Assembly (NCBI GenBank): GCA_903868125.1
Contig: CAIPUE010000002.1
Coordinates: forward strand, 1 to 64,000
Length of the DNA stretch: 64,000 nucleotides
Direction of reading: 5' to 3'
Source of the DNA: an uncultured bacterium
Lineage (GTDB): Bacteria; Cyanobacteriota; Vampirovibrionia; Gastranaerophilales; Gastranaerophilaceae
The notes below the pieces were generated by a model. It had not been told where the DNA came from and did not search any database. It saw nothing but the letters and a program-made list of their open reading frames with translations. A program made the position numbers and the translations under genes. Of this stretch, positions 43,842-52,741 are shown in pieces; position 1 is the first letter of the stretch, and every line of letters starts with the position of its first letter.

Positions 43842-45293
43842 TTAATTATGACTATTTGTTAAGGAATTTGCTTCAGATTCTATAGGATTGCTCACTAACG
43901 GAGAATTTGTGCCGTTTAATCTTCCCAAAGTTGCCTTCTCTCTCGCTTTGTTCCACAAGAAATAAACAGGCAAACCCGCAAGCGTAATTAAAAATCCGGG
44001 TAACGTATACATTGGTTTATAAAACGCTAAACAACCCACGATATAGGTCGAAATAGCTATGAAAGATATCGCAAAGAAACTGTTAATTCTTAAAGCCTTG
44101 CCGGATTCAGGGAATTTTTTTCTATAAACAAATATTCCAACCATGGTAATTATATAAAATATCAAAGAAGCAAAGATTACAAAATCTAAAAGTTGAGTAT
44201 AATTTCCCCAAGCAATAAGTGCTGTAATCCAAGCAAACTGGAACCAAAGAGAATTGACGGGAACTTTGGTTTTTCTGTTTATAACAGCTAAGCTCCTGAA
44301 AAACAATCTGTCTTTAGCCATTTTATAATAAACTCTCGCCCCTGCTAAAACCATACCGTTCGCACAACCAAACGCCGAAATCATAATTATAACGGCGATT
44401 ATTTTTTTGCCGATTTCACCAAAGATTGCGTTCATTGAAACCGCTGCAACAATATCTTCAGACGCCGTCTGTATTGCACCGATTGGAGTTGAAATTACAT
44501 AGATTATATTTACCAACACATAAAGGGCAACGACCATGCCTACACCATAAGCGAGTGCTTTTTTAACATTCTTTTCTGGTTCTTTGATTTCGCCCGCGAT
44601 AAATGTTATATTATTCCAGCTGATTGAAGCAAACAAAGCACCTACCGTAGCCGTTGAAACTTTGGCTATATCCGAAAAATGAAAAGAAAACGTACTTAAT
44701 GCAAAATTTGAATGAATCACATCCCAATTTAAACCAAACACCAAACCGCATACTATAATTGCCACGATAGATAAAAGTTTTGTAACTGTAAACAAATTTT
44801 GGGTAATCATGCCGTATTCAATTCCACGAGAATTGATATATGTCAGGATAAAAATGGTTAGCACTGCAAAAAATTGTTGGGTGGAAAAATGGATGACCCC
44901 GAGTTGAAAAAGCATGTGATGAGAATTTATTGCAGGGATTAAAAGCCCTGTAAACTTAGCAAAAGCAACGCTTATTGCCGCAATAGTTCCAGCTTGAATA
45001 ACCAAGAACAGTGTCCAACCGAATAAAAAAGCTACTTTATCATTGTATATCTTTTTAAGATACATATATTGTCCGCCTTCGTCAGGAATATTTGCCGCCA
45101 GTTCACCATACGCTATAGCTCCGCAAAAAGACACAAATCCGGCTACAATCCAAACAACCAAAAGCAAAATTGCCGAATTAACCTGCCTTGATATATCTGC
45201 GGATACAAGAAAAATTCCGCAACCAATCATTGAGCCGGCTACTATTGAGATAGAGTCGGACAATGATAATGTTCTTTTCATTTCATTACTCAT
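43842..45293 (-). CDS. APC-superfamily amino acid permease
   Basis: A 483-residue transporter with about 12 membrane segments. The TM1 signature SIVAGSMIGCGIFLVSADIS and the cytoplasmic YGELAANIPDEGGQYMYLKK are typical of the LAT/APC group. It should import or exchange amino acids across the inner membrane. AAGGA precedes the ATG by 7 nt. The C-terminal tail (GTNSPLVSNPIESEANSL) is polar and extended. It is monocistronic, and the substrate is not predictable. Confidence 0.9.
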   Translation of the reverse strand: MSNEMKRTLSLSDSISIVAGSMIGCGIFLVSADISRQVNSAILLLVVWIVAGFVSFCGAIAYGELAANIPDEGGQYMYLKKIYNDKVAFLFGWTLFLVIQAGTIAAISVAFAKFTGLLIPAINSHHMLFQLGVIHFSTQQFFAVLTIFILTYINSRGIEYGMITQNLFTVTKLLSIVAIIVCGLVFGLNWDVIHSNFALSTFSFHFSDIAKVSTATVGALFASISWNNITFIAGEIKEPEKNVKKALAYGVGMVVALYVLVNIIYVISTPIGAIQTASEDIVAAVSMNAIFGEIGKKIIAVIIMISAFGCANGMVLAGARVYYKMAKDRLFFRSLAVINRKTKVPVNSLWFQFAWITALIAWGNYTQLLDFVIFASLIFYIITMVGIFVYRKKFPESGKALRINSFFAISFIAISTYIVGCLAFYKPMYTLPGFLITLAGLPVYFLWNKAREKATLGRLNGTNSPLVSNPIESEANSLTNSHN

Positions 45294-45503
45294 TTAAATT
45301 CCTTCCGATTGAATGTTTAAATCGATTCGCTAGTGGTGTGGGTAAAAAATTCCTCTTTAGACTATCGTAAAATGGTTTACTTCCCGTTAAAATTTTAATT
45401 TAAACAAGCAGGCTTGTAAAGAGAAAGGTAAATATGTCTTTACAAGTTTGACAACAAGCAAGGTTCAACGGATAAGTTAGTGAAATGTCTTTTTTGAGTG
45501 AGA

Positions 45504-45538
45504 GGTAAGCGGTGACGGGTAAACGGTAAGCGGTAAAC
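45504..45538. repeat. 7-nt tandem repeat, five units
   Basis: GGTAAGC, GGTGACG, GGTAAAC, GGTAAGC, GGTAAAC in perfect 7-nt register. This is the clearest heptamer array in the window. Confidence 0.85.
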
Positions 45539-45557
45539 GGCGGCAACAAGCCCGAAA

Positions 45558-45578
45558 AGTGAGGGGTGAGGTGTGAGT
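45558..45578. repeat. 7-nt tandem repeat, three units
   Basis: AGTGAGG, GGTGAGG, TGTGAGT, directly before the GTGCGG hairpin. Confidence 0.6.
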
Positions 45579-45603
45579 AGGGTGCGGATTCAACCGCACC
45601 GTC
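45577..45603. repeat. GTGCGG hairpin repeat
   Basis: AGTAGGGTGCGG-ATTCAA-CCGCACCGTC; inverted orientation relative to the copy at 10093. Confidence 0.8.
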
Positions 45604-45644
45604 AACAAGCCCCGAGGAAGTAAAAAGCAAGCAAGAACCATCAA

Positions 45645-45665
45645 ACCGTTTACCGTTTACCGTTT
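45645..45665. repeat. 7-nt tandem repeat encoding the ThiE C-terminus
   Basis: ACCGTTT three times; on the minus strand AAACGGT, the same heptamer as at 45504. The thiE stop codon and its last residues (VNGKR) lie in and beside it. Confidence 0.8.
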
Positions 45666-46690
45666 ACTTCGTTTAACCCATCAACCAAAAACTCCGCAGC
45701 TTGTTGTGGTGAATTCGCATTAATTATTGCTCTCACAACCGCAATTCTTTTCAAACCTGCCTTAAACACTTCTTGACAATTTTCTGCATCAATCCCCCCT
45801 ATAGCAAATGCGGGAATTTCAATATTTTCACTAGCCCACTTTACATATTCAAGTCCGACAGGAACTCGCCCCTGCTTGGTTGGAGTTGCAAAAACAGGAC
45901 CGACGCCAATATAATCCGCACCGTCTGCAACCGCTTTTAAAGCTTGCTCAGGAGCATGCGTTGAAACCCCAACAATCGCATTTGCACCCAAAATATCTCT
46001 TGCCGATTGAACATCCAAGTCATCTTGCCCCAAATGAACCCCATCAGCTTCTAAAAGTGCAGCAATATCAATTCTATCGTTTACAATAAAAGTAACGTCA
46101 TATTGCAGGCATAATTGTTTTATTTTTTTGCCGAGTTCAAGGATTTTACTCGCAGGCATGGTCTTTTCTCGAAGTTGTAAAATATCAACTCCACCTTCCA
46201 ACGCTGAGGCGATTGCATCCAGAAATTTGTCTTCCGATTTGAATTCATCTGAATTTGTCACCAAATAAAGTTTTTTATCCGCTAATTTTATTTGATTGTA
46301 TTTCTCTTTTAATTTATCCCACATAATTTTCTCCACAGTGTACGATTCGTATCTCAATTTCTCAAATAATAAAGTATTTTCTTTGTCCGCCAGCGAATAT
46401 TCAGCCAAAGTTCTCAAAGCTTGCTGTAATCTTTTGATATTTGCCTTAAAAATATTTTCTATATTAATTCTTTCGCTTAAATTTTTTACATCAATCCCAA
46501 CGTCGTTTTCGGTATCTCGGGCTTGAAGGTATTTACCATAACCTTTTTCTTGCTCATGGTTTATTTTATGGCGAATATTTTTTAATTTTTCGGACAAATC
46601 TCTGTCATCAAGCAAAAATCTTGAAATTTCTTCTAAAACTCTTGTCGCTTCTGTCGCTCTATTTAAGTTTGCGTCAATAATTCTTTTCAA
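45650..46690 (-). CDS. thiE: thiamine-phosphate synthase with N-terminal ThiD2-like domain
   Basis: A 346-residue protein. Residues about 140-340 are a ThiE TIM barrel joining the thiazole and pyrimidine moieties: YLVTNSDEF, GGVDILQLREK, FIVNDRIDIAALLEADGVHL, GVSTHAPEQA, YIGVGPVFATPTKQG and FAIGGID. The N-terminal 130 residues (RIIDANLNRATEATRVLEEI) are the extra helical domain found in cyanobacterial ThiE proteins. It starts at TTG with AAAGG 5 nt before. The extreme C-terminus VNGKR is encoded by a tandem heptamer, suggesting the reading frame was altered by repeat insertion. Confidence 0.93.
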   Translation of the reverse strand: MKRIIDANLNRATEATRVLEEISRFLLDDRDLSEKLKNIRHKINHEQEKGYGKYLQARDTENDVGIDVKNLSERINIENIFKANIKRLQQALRTLAEYSLADKENTLLFEKLRYESYTVEKIMWDKLKEKYNQIKLADKKLYLVTNSDEFKSEDKFLDAIASALEGGVDILQLREKTMPASKILELGKKIKQLCLQYDVTFIVNDRIDIAALLEADGVHLGQDDLDVQSARDILGANAIVGVSTHAPEQALKAVADGADYIGVGPVFATPTKQGRVPVGLEYVKWASENIEIPAFAIGGIDAENCQEVFKAGLKRIAVVRAIINANSPQQAAEFLVDGLNEVNGKR

Positions 46691-46825
46691 CTTTTACCTT
46701 TCTGTATATCCCCTAACTGATTATATAACAAAGAGTGAGCAAATTTCTATAAAAATTAATTAAGATTACGAATAAGGTGCGCAAATCTGCTTTTTTGCTA
46801 TTTATGTATCCCGCGAGGAGAAAAA

Positions 46826-47413
46826 ATGTCAGGGAAATTGTTTTATAAAAAAATTCCACTGGAGGAACTGGTAATTCTGTCACAGAAAAGTGATTACAGG
46901 GCGCTGGAAGAATTAATCAAGCGAGAACAAAAAAATATATTTGCAACTTTTACCTATCTTAGCAAAAAGCGTGAAAACATCGCAGATTTAACCCAAGAAG
47001 CCTTAATGCGCATGGCTCGTGGACTTATTAATTTACGTAACCCGAAAACTTTTAAAAGTTGGCTCAACCAAATAGTCACCAATCTTTTTTATGACGAGTT
47101 GAGAAAATCAACCAGAAAACCGCAACTGGTTTCGATAGATACCGAACCAAGCGAAAACAGTTTTCATACCCAAATACCCGACTACAGGCATAAGCCCGCC
47201 GAAAAAGCCATGTCTTTAGAATTGGATACAATGATTAAAAATGAAATTAAAAGTTTACCCGAACATTTTAGAATAGCAATTATTCTAAGAGAATTGCAAG
47301 GACTAAGTTATGAGGAAATCGCAGAAGCAACCCACACAACCATCGGAACGGTTAAATCACGTATCGCAAGAGCAAGAGGGAAATTACAGGACGGTTTAAA
47401 AAATTATATATAA
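46826..47413 (+). CDS. ECF-type RNA polymerase sigma factor
   Basis: A 195-residue sigma-70 family factor with region 2 (NIADLTQEALMRMARGL, then FKSWLNQIVTNLFYDELRKS) and region 4 (SLPEHFRIAIILRELQGLSY, then EEIAEATHTTIGTVKSRIAR). It lacks regions 1 and 3, as ECF sigmas do. GAGGAG precedes the ATG. The next gene, 11 bp on, encodes a membrane anti-sigma factor, so the pair probably forms an envelope stress switch. Confidence 0.92.
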   Translation: MSGKLFYKKIPLEELVILSQKSDYRALEELIKREQKNIFATFTYLSKKRENIADLTQEALMRMARGLINLRNPKTFKSWLNQIVTNLFYDELRKSTRKPQLVSIDTEPSENSFHTQIPDYRHKPAEKAMSLELDTMIKNEIKSLPEHFRIAIILRELQGLSYEEIAEATHTTIGTVKSRIARARGKLQDGLKNYI

Positions 47414-47424
47414 GGAGAAAATAT

Positions 47425-47976
47425 ATGACTATCAATTTGACATGCACACAAGTAAGCGCTCTATTATCTTTTTACATAGATGATAGATTAAGTGCTCAAC
47501 TAAAACAATTTGTCGAATCCCATTTAGAGGTATGCCCTTCCTGTAGAGCGAAATTTGAAGCGTTAAAAGCCATGGTTAGCAGTTTAAAGGAGGTTCACGA
47601 AAAAATGACCGCCGTAAAATTGGATTATAATTCAAATCAAATACCCCAGCAAAATGAGGAGTTTCAGATGAATTTATCCGCCTATGTCGATAACGAACTG
47701 AGCGATGAGGAAAATATTAAGGTAAAAAAATATGTGATTTCAAACGCCAAAGCCCGACAAGATTTGGAGAATATGTATAATTTAAGAAAAGTTCTCAATA
47801 ACTCTTTTGAAAAAACAAAAAACGAAGCAAAAGAAGATTACTCGAAATATATACTGAAACGCATTGATATTCAGGAAGAAATTTATGGATCCGATTCATT
47901 TGCAAAAGTTGTTGCACTGTTCATAGTGATTTTCACAATTTTTACTCTGACGGCAGTTATAATTTTTTGGATATAA
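47425..47976 (+). CDS. membrane anti-sigma factor with zinc-finger (ZAS) domain
   Basis: A 183-residue protein. The N-terminal zinc-binding anti-sigma domain has its Cys/His set in CTQVSALLSFYIDDRLS and HLEVCPSC (H33, C37, C40). A second, cysteine-less copy of the fold (MNLSAYVDNELSDEENIKVK, about 73-92) follows. One TM segment (about 158-180) lies at the very C-terminus, so there is almost no periplasmic sensor domain. It should sequester the upstream ECF sigma at the membrane. AAGGAG precedes the ATG. Confidence 0.85.
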   Translation: MTINLTCTQVSALLSFYIDDRLSAQLKQFVESHLEVCPSCRAKFEALKAMVSSLKEVHEKMTAVKLDYNSNQIPQQNEEFQMNLSAYVDNELSDEENIKVKKYVISNAKARQDLENMYNLRKVLNNSFEKTKNEAKEDYSKYILKRIDIQEEIYGSDSFAKVVALFIVIFTIFTLTAVIIFWI

Positions 47977-47990
47977 AAAATTAAGCGGTT

Positions 47991-48296
47991 CTAAAAATTA
48001 AGTTCTAACAAATCATTTTTAATATTATTTTTAAACTCCTCACTAATCCCATTTAGGTCAATAATATCTATAGTATATGGAATTGTGGTTTGTTCAAAAG
48101 CAGAGCCTAGCCTTGCGAGAGTGGGCAAATCAATACTTTTACTATTGTAATCCAGCGCTATATCCAAGTCAGAATAAGGTTTTGCTTTGTTTTTTTTCGC
48201 TCTTGAGCCGAATACAAAAACTTTTGCACTTGGCACTAATTCTTTTAAAATATTTGTAATTATTTTAAAATGTTTTGATTCAACATCCAGAGTCAT
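47991..48296 (-). CDS. MNT-type nucleotidyltransferase antitoxin
   Basis: A 101-residue minimal nucleotidyltransferase with GSRAKK (30-35), SDLD (42-45, D43/D45) and a later TIDIID aspartate, the metal- and nucleotide-binding set of MntA proteins. It overlaps the upstream HEPN gene by 4 bp. In HEPN-MNT pairs the MNT partner neutralises the HEPN RNase by adding nucleotides to it; here that role is inferred from family and gene order. Confidence 0.87.
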   Translation of the reverse strand: MTLDVESKHFKIITNILKELVPSAKVFVFGSRAKKNKAKPYSDLDIALDYNSKSIDLPTLARLGSAFEQTTIPYTIDIIDLNGISEEFKNNIKNDLLELNF

Positions 48297-48709
48297 GCTT
48301 CGATTCTCTTTTTTAGTGTTTTCAATAAAAAATCAGCTTCTTTTTCAAAGTCCGGAATAACACTTACAACCTCAATGGCTTTATTTTCATCATAGGTATG
48401 AGAAGTTAAATTTCTGGCTAGTCGATAAGTAGTCCATTTTTCTAAATCATTTAAAATTAATCCGATTTCACTTGCTTTTCTGATTACAGTGTTAAAATCC
48501 ATCCCATCTACGGAGGTTGGTTCGTCAATGGTCATTTCCAGATACCTTCGCAGCATTTTTAAAGATAAGGAATATGTATATTCAAACCTTTGAATAACCG
48601 CATCTCTTATAGCCAAATCGTAACTTTCTTTTTCATAGCGAAGAAGAATTTCTTTTAAACTGGCATGGGCTTTTTCCAAAGACGTTAAATCAAGCTTATA
48701 TTTACTCAT
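48293..48709 (-). CDS. HEPN-domain toxin (HI0074-like)
   Basis: A 138-residue helical protein of the nucleotidyltransferase substrate-binding family. The HEPN active-site motif R-x4-H is present as RNLTSH (R99-H104), followed by TYDE, typical of the HepT tail that is modified by the MNT partner. It is the first gene of the HEPN-MNT operon, with the downstream ATG overlapping its stop. It probably acts as an RNase toxin. Confidence 0.85.
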   Translation of the reverse strand: MSKYKLDLTSLEKAHASLKEILLRYEKESYDLAIRDAVIQRFEYTYSLSLKMLRRYLEMTIDEPTSVDGMDFNTVIRKASEIGLILNDLEKWTTYRLARNLTSHTYDENKAIEVVSVIPDFEKEADFLLKTLKKRIEA

Positions 48710-48770
48710 TTGATTAATCCTTTTTTCGCTAATTGTATCATGAGTCTGATTTAAAAGTCAAAAATAGGAA

Positions 48771-49499
48771 TTAATCGCACTTGGTTTTGCCGCCCCAAGC
48801 TAAATCCGAGCAGTGCAAATAATCCAAGTTTTCGTTGTAAATTACCCATGCGGTGCAACCCAGCCCATTTGCTGTTGTTTTGTCCCTACAGTCGTCCACA
48901 AATCTGTTGATTTCTAAGGCACTGCCTACGGGGATGATTCCAAATTTTGTCACAAAGAATTGAAAATAATCTACTCCCCACTGATTCGGCTTTTTAAATC
49001 CATTAATGTCAACATGAACTGCTCCACATATATTTGATAAGCTTTGTGTTGAGCCAAGATTGTACGAACAATTCGAACTGCCTGACCAAAACGCCATAAT
49101 AGAACCGTCTGTCAATTGTATTTTTGCGTGATTCTGCAGTGTATTGTAATCCAAGGATATTGTTTTGTTTAATGTTTCCATAGAAGTAGGATAACATCCC
49201 GAACCTGTACCACAATCTTTTGTAATTCTTAAATATGGTTTTAGAGTATTTAATAAATTGACAGCCCCGACTCCCGTCGTATCGCCATCCGCTAACCCCC
49301 AATTATCAGGTGTTCCGTTTTCTTGGACAGCGAGCGTGTAAGCTTGAGACAATGTTGAATAAGCTTTTTTAAGAGTGGTAATTGTTGTTTGTTCTTGAAT
49401 ATTTTGCATGAGCGTAGGTATAGTCATCTCGGCAACTAATCCTAGAATCCCAACAACAATTATAACTTCAGCCAAAGTAAATGCTCTTTTATTATTCAT
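48771..49499 (-). CDS. type IV prepilin-like protein
   Basis: A 242-residue pseudopilin with the prepilin peptidase motif KRAFTLAEVIIVVGILGLVA (cleavage before F, Glu at +5), a hydrophobic N-terminal helix and a Cys-rich globular domain (8-9 Cys, likely disulfides). ATG 49499 is preferred because AAGGGG lies 9 nt before it; the ATG three codons upstream directly abuts that GGGG. No assembly ATPase is nearby. A TTGACA promoter lies upstream. Confidence 0.85.
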   Translation of the reverse strand: MNNKRAFTLAEVIIVVGILGLVAEMTIPTLMQNIQEQTTITTLKKAYSTLSQAYTLAVQENGTPDNWGLADGDTTGVGAVNLLNTLKPYLRITKDCGTGSGCYPTSMETLNKTISLDYNTLQNHAKIQLTDGSIMAFWSGSSNCSYNLGSTQSLSNICGAVHVDINGFKKPNQWGVDYFQFFVTKFGIIPVGSALEINRFVDDCRDKTTANGLGCTAWVIYNENLDYLHCSDLAWGGKTKCD

Positions 49500-49553
49500 T
49501 CTATTCATCCCCTTAGATTGTATTTTGGTAAAAATTTATTCTGTTAAGTCTAT

Positions 49554-49582
49554 ATGCTATATCTTTTAAATCTATTTGTCAA
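49554..49582 (-). promoter_or_regulatory. promoter of the prepilin gene
   Basis: On the minus strand TTGACA, a 17-nt spacer and TAGCAT within TATAGCATATAG. Confidence 0.6.
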
Positions 49583-49650
49583 TGCTTTAAGTTTTATTAG
49601 ATTGTTTTAATTTAATCCGACAAAATTATAATGGATTAAAAGGGGGGAAA

Positions 49651-49968
49651 ATGATTGAAGTTAAAAAACAATTGGGCAAAAGAATTAGCGAATTAAGAAA
49701 AGCTCAAAAAATGCCACAAGAAAAACTTGCTGAAATAATTGGGATTGAGCCAAACAATGTAAGTAAAATTGAAACAGGAAAAAATTATCCCTCTTCTGAA
49801 AATTTAGCAAAAATAGCATCGGCACTTAATGTTGAAATTCAACAATTATTTTTTTTTAATCATCACAAAACATATAAAGAAATAAAAAATGAGCTTACAA
49901 AGGTTATAAATGATGACGAAAAAACCGCCAGATTAATTTATAAATTCTATTCTACGATTAAAATGTAG
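49651..49968 (+). CDS. XRE-family helix-turn-helix regulator
   Basis: A 105-residue DNA-binding protein with an N-terminal HTH_3 domain (RISELRKAQKMPQEKLAEII, then GIEPNNVSKIETGKNYPSSE) and a short helical C-terminus. A purine-rich GGGGGG sits just before the ATG and TATAAT about 18 bp upstream. It is divergent from the prepilin gene and convergent with dinD, 9 bp away. The target is unknown; it might regulate either neighbour. Confidence 0.85.
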   Translation: MIEVKKQLGKRISELRKAQKMPQEKLAEIIGIEPNNVSKIETGKNYPSSENLAKIASALNVEIQQLFFFNHHKTYKEIKNELTKVINDDEKTARLIYKFYSTIKM

Positions 49969-49977
49969 CTATTAAGT

Positions 49978-50823
49978 CTATATAATTTTAAATTTATCAA
50001 CACACTTTGCGATTTGTTTATCATCAGCTTTTACTCGTCTTTCAAGTTTTTTGATGTCTTCTTCAGGCGGTAATTCTTCGGGCTTAATTCCGCTTTTGCC
50101 AAGTAAAGCCCGTACTTCCCGATTATTCTTAATGTGTTCTGAGGTAATATTTCCTGCACCATTCAAATCATTTTTTTTAACATTGAAATTCGTAATTTCA
50201 GCTGCTAAATCTTTTGCCTTAATCGTAATTGTCGGTAAAAAATCTGCCAATGGTCTATTGTCGGGTATTCCAAGTTTACGCTTCATTTCAGATGTGTTAT
50301 TTCCTCCAAACAAAGCACAATCACCCTTACTTCTTATTATCGCAAAACCTTTGTTATCCACGCCTTTTTCGTATATTAAATCTGAAAGTTCAGTTTCAGT
50401 TGCAGATAATTTTTCTCTAGCTTCCAATCTTTCAGAAAGTAAAATTCTTTCTTCTAAGATTTCTTGTTTACGTGTTTGTATCGCAAAATAACTTTGTGCA
50501 AAGGCAATTTCTTCCTTTCTCGGGTCACCGTTTTGTGCTATTAAATAACAAGCGTAGCGAGTAAGCATAACATCAGAAATTTCTTTTATAGCGTCTTTAG
50601 GCATATTGATCGTTTTGCTGGCGTCAGCAAAATGATCGGAAACCTCTTGTCCTGCGGTTTTACAAGATTCTTTAGCTTTATCAATAGCATTCTCAAAGTT
50701 TCGCCATTGAGTGTATCCAAGTAAAGCTTGAAGCTCCCTCGCAGACCAGCATTCAACCCCTTGATATTCAAACGCTGATTCTTCAAAGTTTTTTGTTAAT
50801 TTTGTTATAATTTCTTTTTCCAT
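49978..50823 (-). CDS. dinD: DNA-damage-inducible protein D
   Basis: A 281-residue DinD-family protein with the BRO-N-like N-terminus [20 protein letters not shown], then [15 protein letters not shown], and the conserved [20 protein letters not shown]. In E. coli DinD is an SOS gene that inhibits RecA filaments. ATG 50823 is used because GGAGAG lies 7 nt upstream. It starts one base after the stop of the O-antigen-ligase-like gene, so it is translationally coupled to an envelope operon, an unexpected context. No LexA box was found directly upstream. Confidence 0.9.
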   Translation of the reverse strand: MEKEIITKLTKNFEESAFEYQGVECWSARELQALLGYTQWRNFENAIDKAKESCKTAGQEVSDHFADASKTINMPKDAIKEISDVMLTRYACYLIAQNGDPRKEEIAFAQSYFAIQTRKQEILEERILLSERLEAREKLSATETELSDLIYEKGVDNKGFAIIRSKGDCALFGGNNTSEMKRKLGIPDNRPLADFLPTITIKAKDLAAEITNFNVKKNDLNGAGNITSEHIKNNREVRALLGKSGIKPEELPPEEDIKKLERRVKADDKQIAKCVDKFKII

Positions 50824-50824
50824 C

Positions 50825-52204
50825 TTAATTCTCTCCAATTTTGTATTTTTTTCCCTGCGTCACTGCCGTTACAAACGCCACCATTGTCCAGAAAATAAAT
50901 TGAACCTGAGGTCTGAAAAATATTGTATCAACAAACCCGTGAACCATTATCGCAATAACTGAAATAATAGAAATCGTAACAATAATCGATGATTTTAAAT
51001 CCTTGGTCGCCAAAATAAACTTTATTGATTGATATATCAAGGTTATTAAAAATGCTAAAAATGCAATCAATGCAAAAACACCGCTTTCGACAGAAATCTC
51101 CAAAAACACGCAATAAGCACTCAAAGCGTCAAACCCTGTCCGCATATATAACCCGTAAATTTCTCTGAAATTTTGGTTTCCAACCCCGATTCCCAAAGGC
51201 CAATTATCCTTTGCCATCTGAATTGCGGATTGATAAACGTTGAATCTGAAGGAAGTCGAAGAATCGCCCCTCATTGCAAAAATCGAAAGAATTCTTGTTC
51301 TGATTGATGAAACAAACAAGACAACGCATGCCGAAAATGCAACAATCGCACCCAAAAATGACAAATATAATTTTTTAAAAAATTCTTTTCTGTTCTCTAA
51401 ATCATTCCAAATAAATTTAGCTACAAAGCCAAAACCACATAGCATTATCGCCAAAAATCCCACATACGCTCCACGACAACCGCTTAAAATAAGCGCAAAC
51501 GAGGTTATTGAAGCTAGAGTTAAAAACAACCCAGCAAGTTTATATTTTTTATCCAAAACTTTGAGTATAAAGCTTCCGAACAAGCAAGGCAAACTCGCAA
51601 CCAAGTATCCTCCGAATAAATTCGGGTTATAAGGCATCAAAGTTCCGTAAACTCTAGTCATTACATCCTCTGGATTAATATTTGAAACATCCTGCCATGT
51701 GGAAATTTCACCCACCTGAGAAAAGTTTTGAAATATTCCGATAATCCCCTGCGAAGCAGCACACAAAGCTATTATAAAAATTGTGAGGGGGATTTTTGAA
51801 ATATTATTCTTAAAATATTGCACCGCAGAAAAGTAAAATCCTAAATATGTGAAAGTTTTTAAAAATCCTTTAAAACTTAAATAAAATAGGCTTGAACCGG
51901 CAAGGCTTATAACAACAATTAAAAAATATATAAGTAGGAAAATTTCAAATACATTTAAGTCAACTCTTTCACCTTTTTTGACAAATAATTTAATCACCGT
52001 CAAAAACAAAATTACCAGCCCGACATAGCCTATTAAATCCGAAGACGCAAAAGTTGAAAGAACAAATACACCAAGTATCATCATGAAAATAAATTTGTCG
52101 ATGCTTTTCAGAAAAAAACTGTTTTCCCATAAATATGCACATTTATTTTGTGAAAAAGTGAATATTTTATTCAAAAAATCTAAAATCAAACCGTTACTTG
52201 CCAT
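50825..52204 (-). CDS. O-antigen ligase/polymerase-like membrane protein
   Basis: A 459-residue polytopic protein with about 11-12 membrane segments and the Wzy_C/O-antigen ligase-type block ([20 protein letters not shown], then [20 protein letters not shown]). Such proteins transfer or polymerise glycans on lipid carriers at the outer face of the inner membrane. It follows the DUF4330 gene by 3 bp and the RfaE1-like kinase, and precedes dinD by 1 bp. Ligase and polymerase roles cannot be told apart here. Confidence 0.85.
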   Translation of the reverse strand: MASNGLILDFLNKIFTFSQNKCAYLWENSFFLKSIDKFIFMMILGVFVLSTFASSDLIGYVGLVILFLTVIKLFVKKGERVDLNVFEIFLLIYFLIVVISLAGSSLFYLSFKGFLKTFTYLGFYFSAVQYFKNNISKIPLTIFIIALCAASQGIIGIFQNFSQVGEISTWQDVSNINPEDVMTRVYGTLMPYNPNLFGGYLVASLPCLFGSFILKVLDKKYKLAGLFLTLASITSFALILSGCRGAYVGFLAIMLCGFGFVAKFIWNDLENRKEFFKKLYLSFLGAIVAFSACVVLFVSSIRTRILSIFAMRGDSSTSFRFNVYQSAIQMAKDNWPLGIGVGNQNFREIYGLYMRTGFDALSAYCVFLEISVESGVFALIAFLAFLITLIYQSIKFILATKDLKSSIIVTISIISVIAIMVHGFVDTIFFRPQVQFIFWTMVAFVTAVTQGKKYKIGEN

Positions 52205-52207
52205 TGT

Positions 52208-52741
52208 TTATTTTTTCACTTCGTCAATCTTTGGTTTTGTCGGAGAACTTGCCAAAATTTGCAGACCTGAAACCGTCCCGTTAAATTTGTAATCTTTACC
52301 TTCAAGCGTTATCGGCAAGCCGATTTTAATCTTGTTTCCGCCCACCACAGCACCGTCTTTTGTGATTTTTGCCGTATCAATAACTGTTACGATAACATCA
52401 TACATAAAAATTTGAGAATAATCATCGACAAGTATAAACGCAGGTTTTCCCGCAGGATTAGGCATAAGAGTTTTTTTAGTATCGCTTTTGACATCAACTA
52501 TTTTTAAATTTGTATAAGGAACATTTCTGATACTTATAAAAGTCTCATCGCCGGCTTTCATAGGGCTGACGCCTCCGGTTAAAGTTACCCCCCTCAAAAA
52601 CACCTGAAAAGCTATTTTTGAAGTTGATTCAATTTGCTTACCCGCCGTTTGTCTGAAATGTTTATAAGTCAAAAACCCGACAACAAGCGCCGAAATCAAA
52701 GCAAAAAGTATTATTATATCAAGCAGTTTTATTTTTTTCAT
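52208..52741 (-). CDS. DUF4330 family membrane-anchored protein
   Basis: A 177-residue protein with an N-terminal signal-anchor (LLDIIILFALISALVVGFLT, about 6-25) and a beta-rich extracytoplasmic domain. DUF4330 proteins are known from cyanobacteria with no assigned function. It overlaps the sugar-kinase gene by 23 bp and is followed after 3 bp by the glycan ligase-like gene, so an envelope or polysaccharide role is plausible. AAAGGA precedes the ATG. Confidence 0.8.
   Translation of the reverse strand: MKKIKLLDIIILFALISALVVGFLTYKHFRQTAGKQIESTSKIAFQVFLRGVTLTGGVSPMKAGDETFISIRNVPYTNLKIVDVKSDTKKTLMPNPAGKPAFILVDDYSQIFMYDVIVTVIDTAKITKDGAVVGGNKIKIGLPITLEGKDYKFNGTVSGLQILASSPTKPKIDEVKK

Larger units (their letters stand above)
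45294..45649. other. repeat-filled intergenic region upstream of the permease
   Basis: No gene is supported in these 356 bp. They contain a hairpin (CTTGTAAAGA at 45413 with its complement at 45437), TTCAACGGATAAGTTAGTGA (45464, shared with 27228), two heptamer arrays (45504-45538, 45558-45578) and a GTGCGG hairpin (45577-45603). The permease promoter should lie at the left end. Confidence 0.7.

Noticed and set aside
46826-47976. Sigma/anti-sigma pair as a novel system
   Set aside because: Domain content and order are ordinary for ECF sigma and ZAS anti-sigma factors; only the nearly absent periplasmic domain is mildly unusual.
47991-48709. HEPN-MNT pair as an undescribed system
   Set aside because: The motifs and the HEPN-first overlapping order match the known HepT/MntA toxin-antitoxin type.
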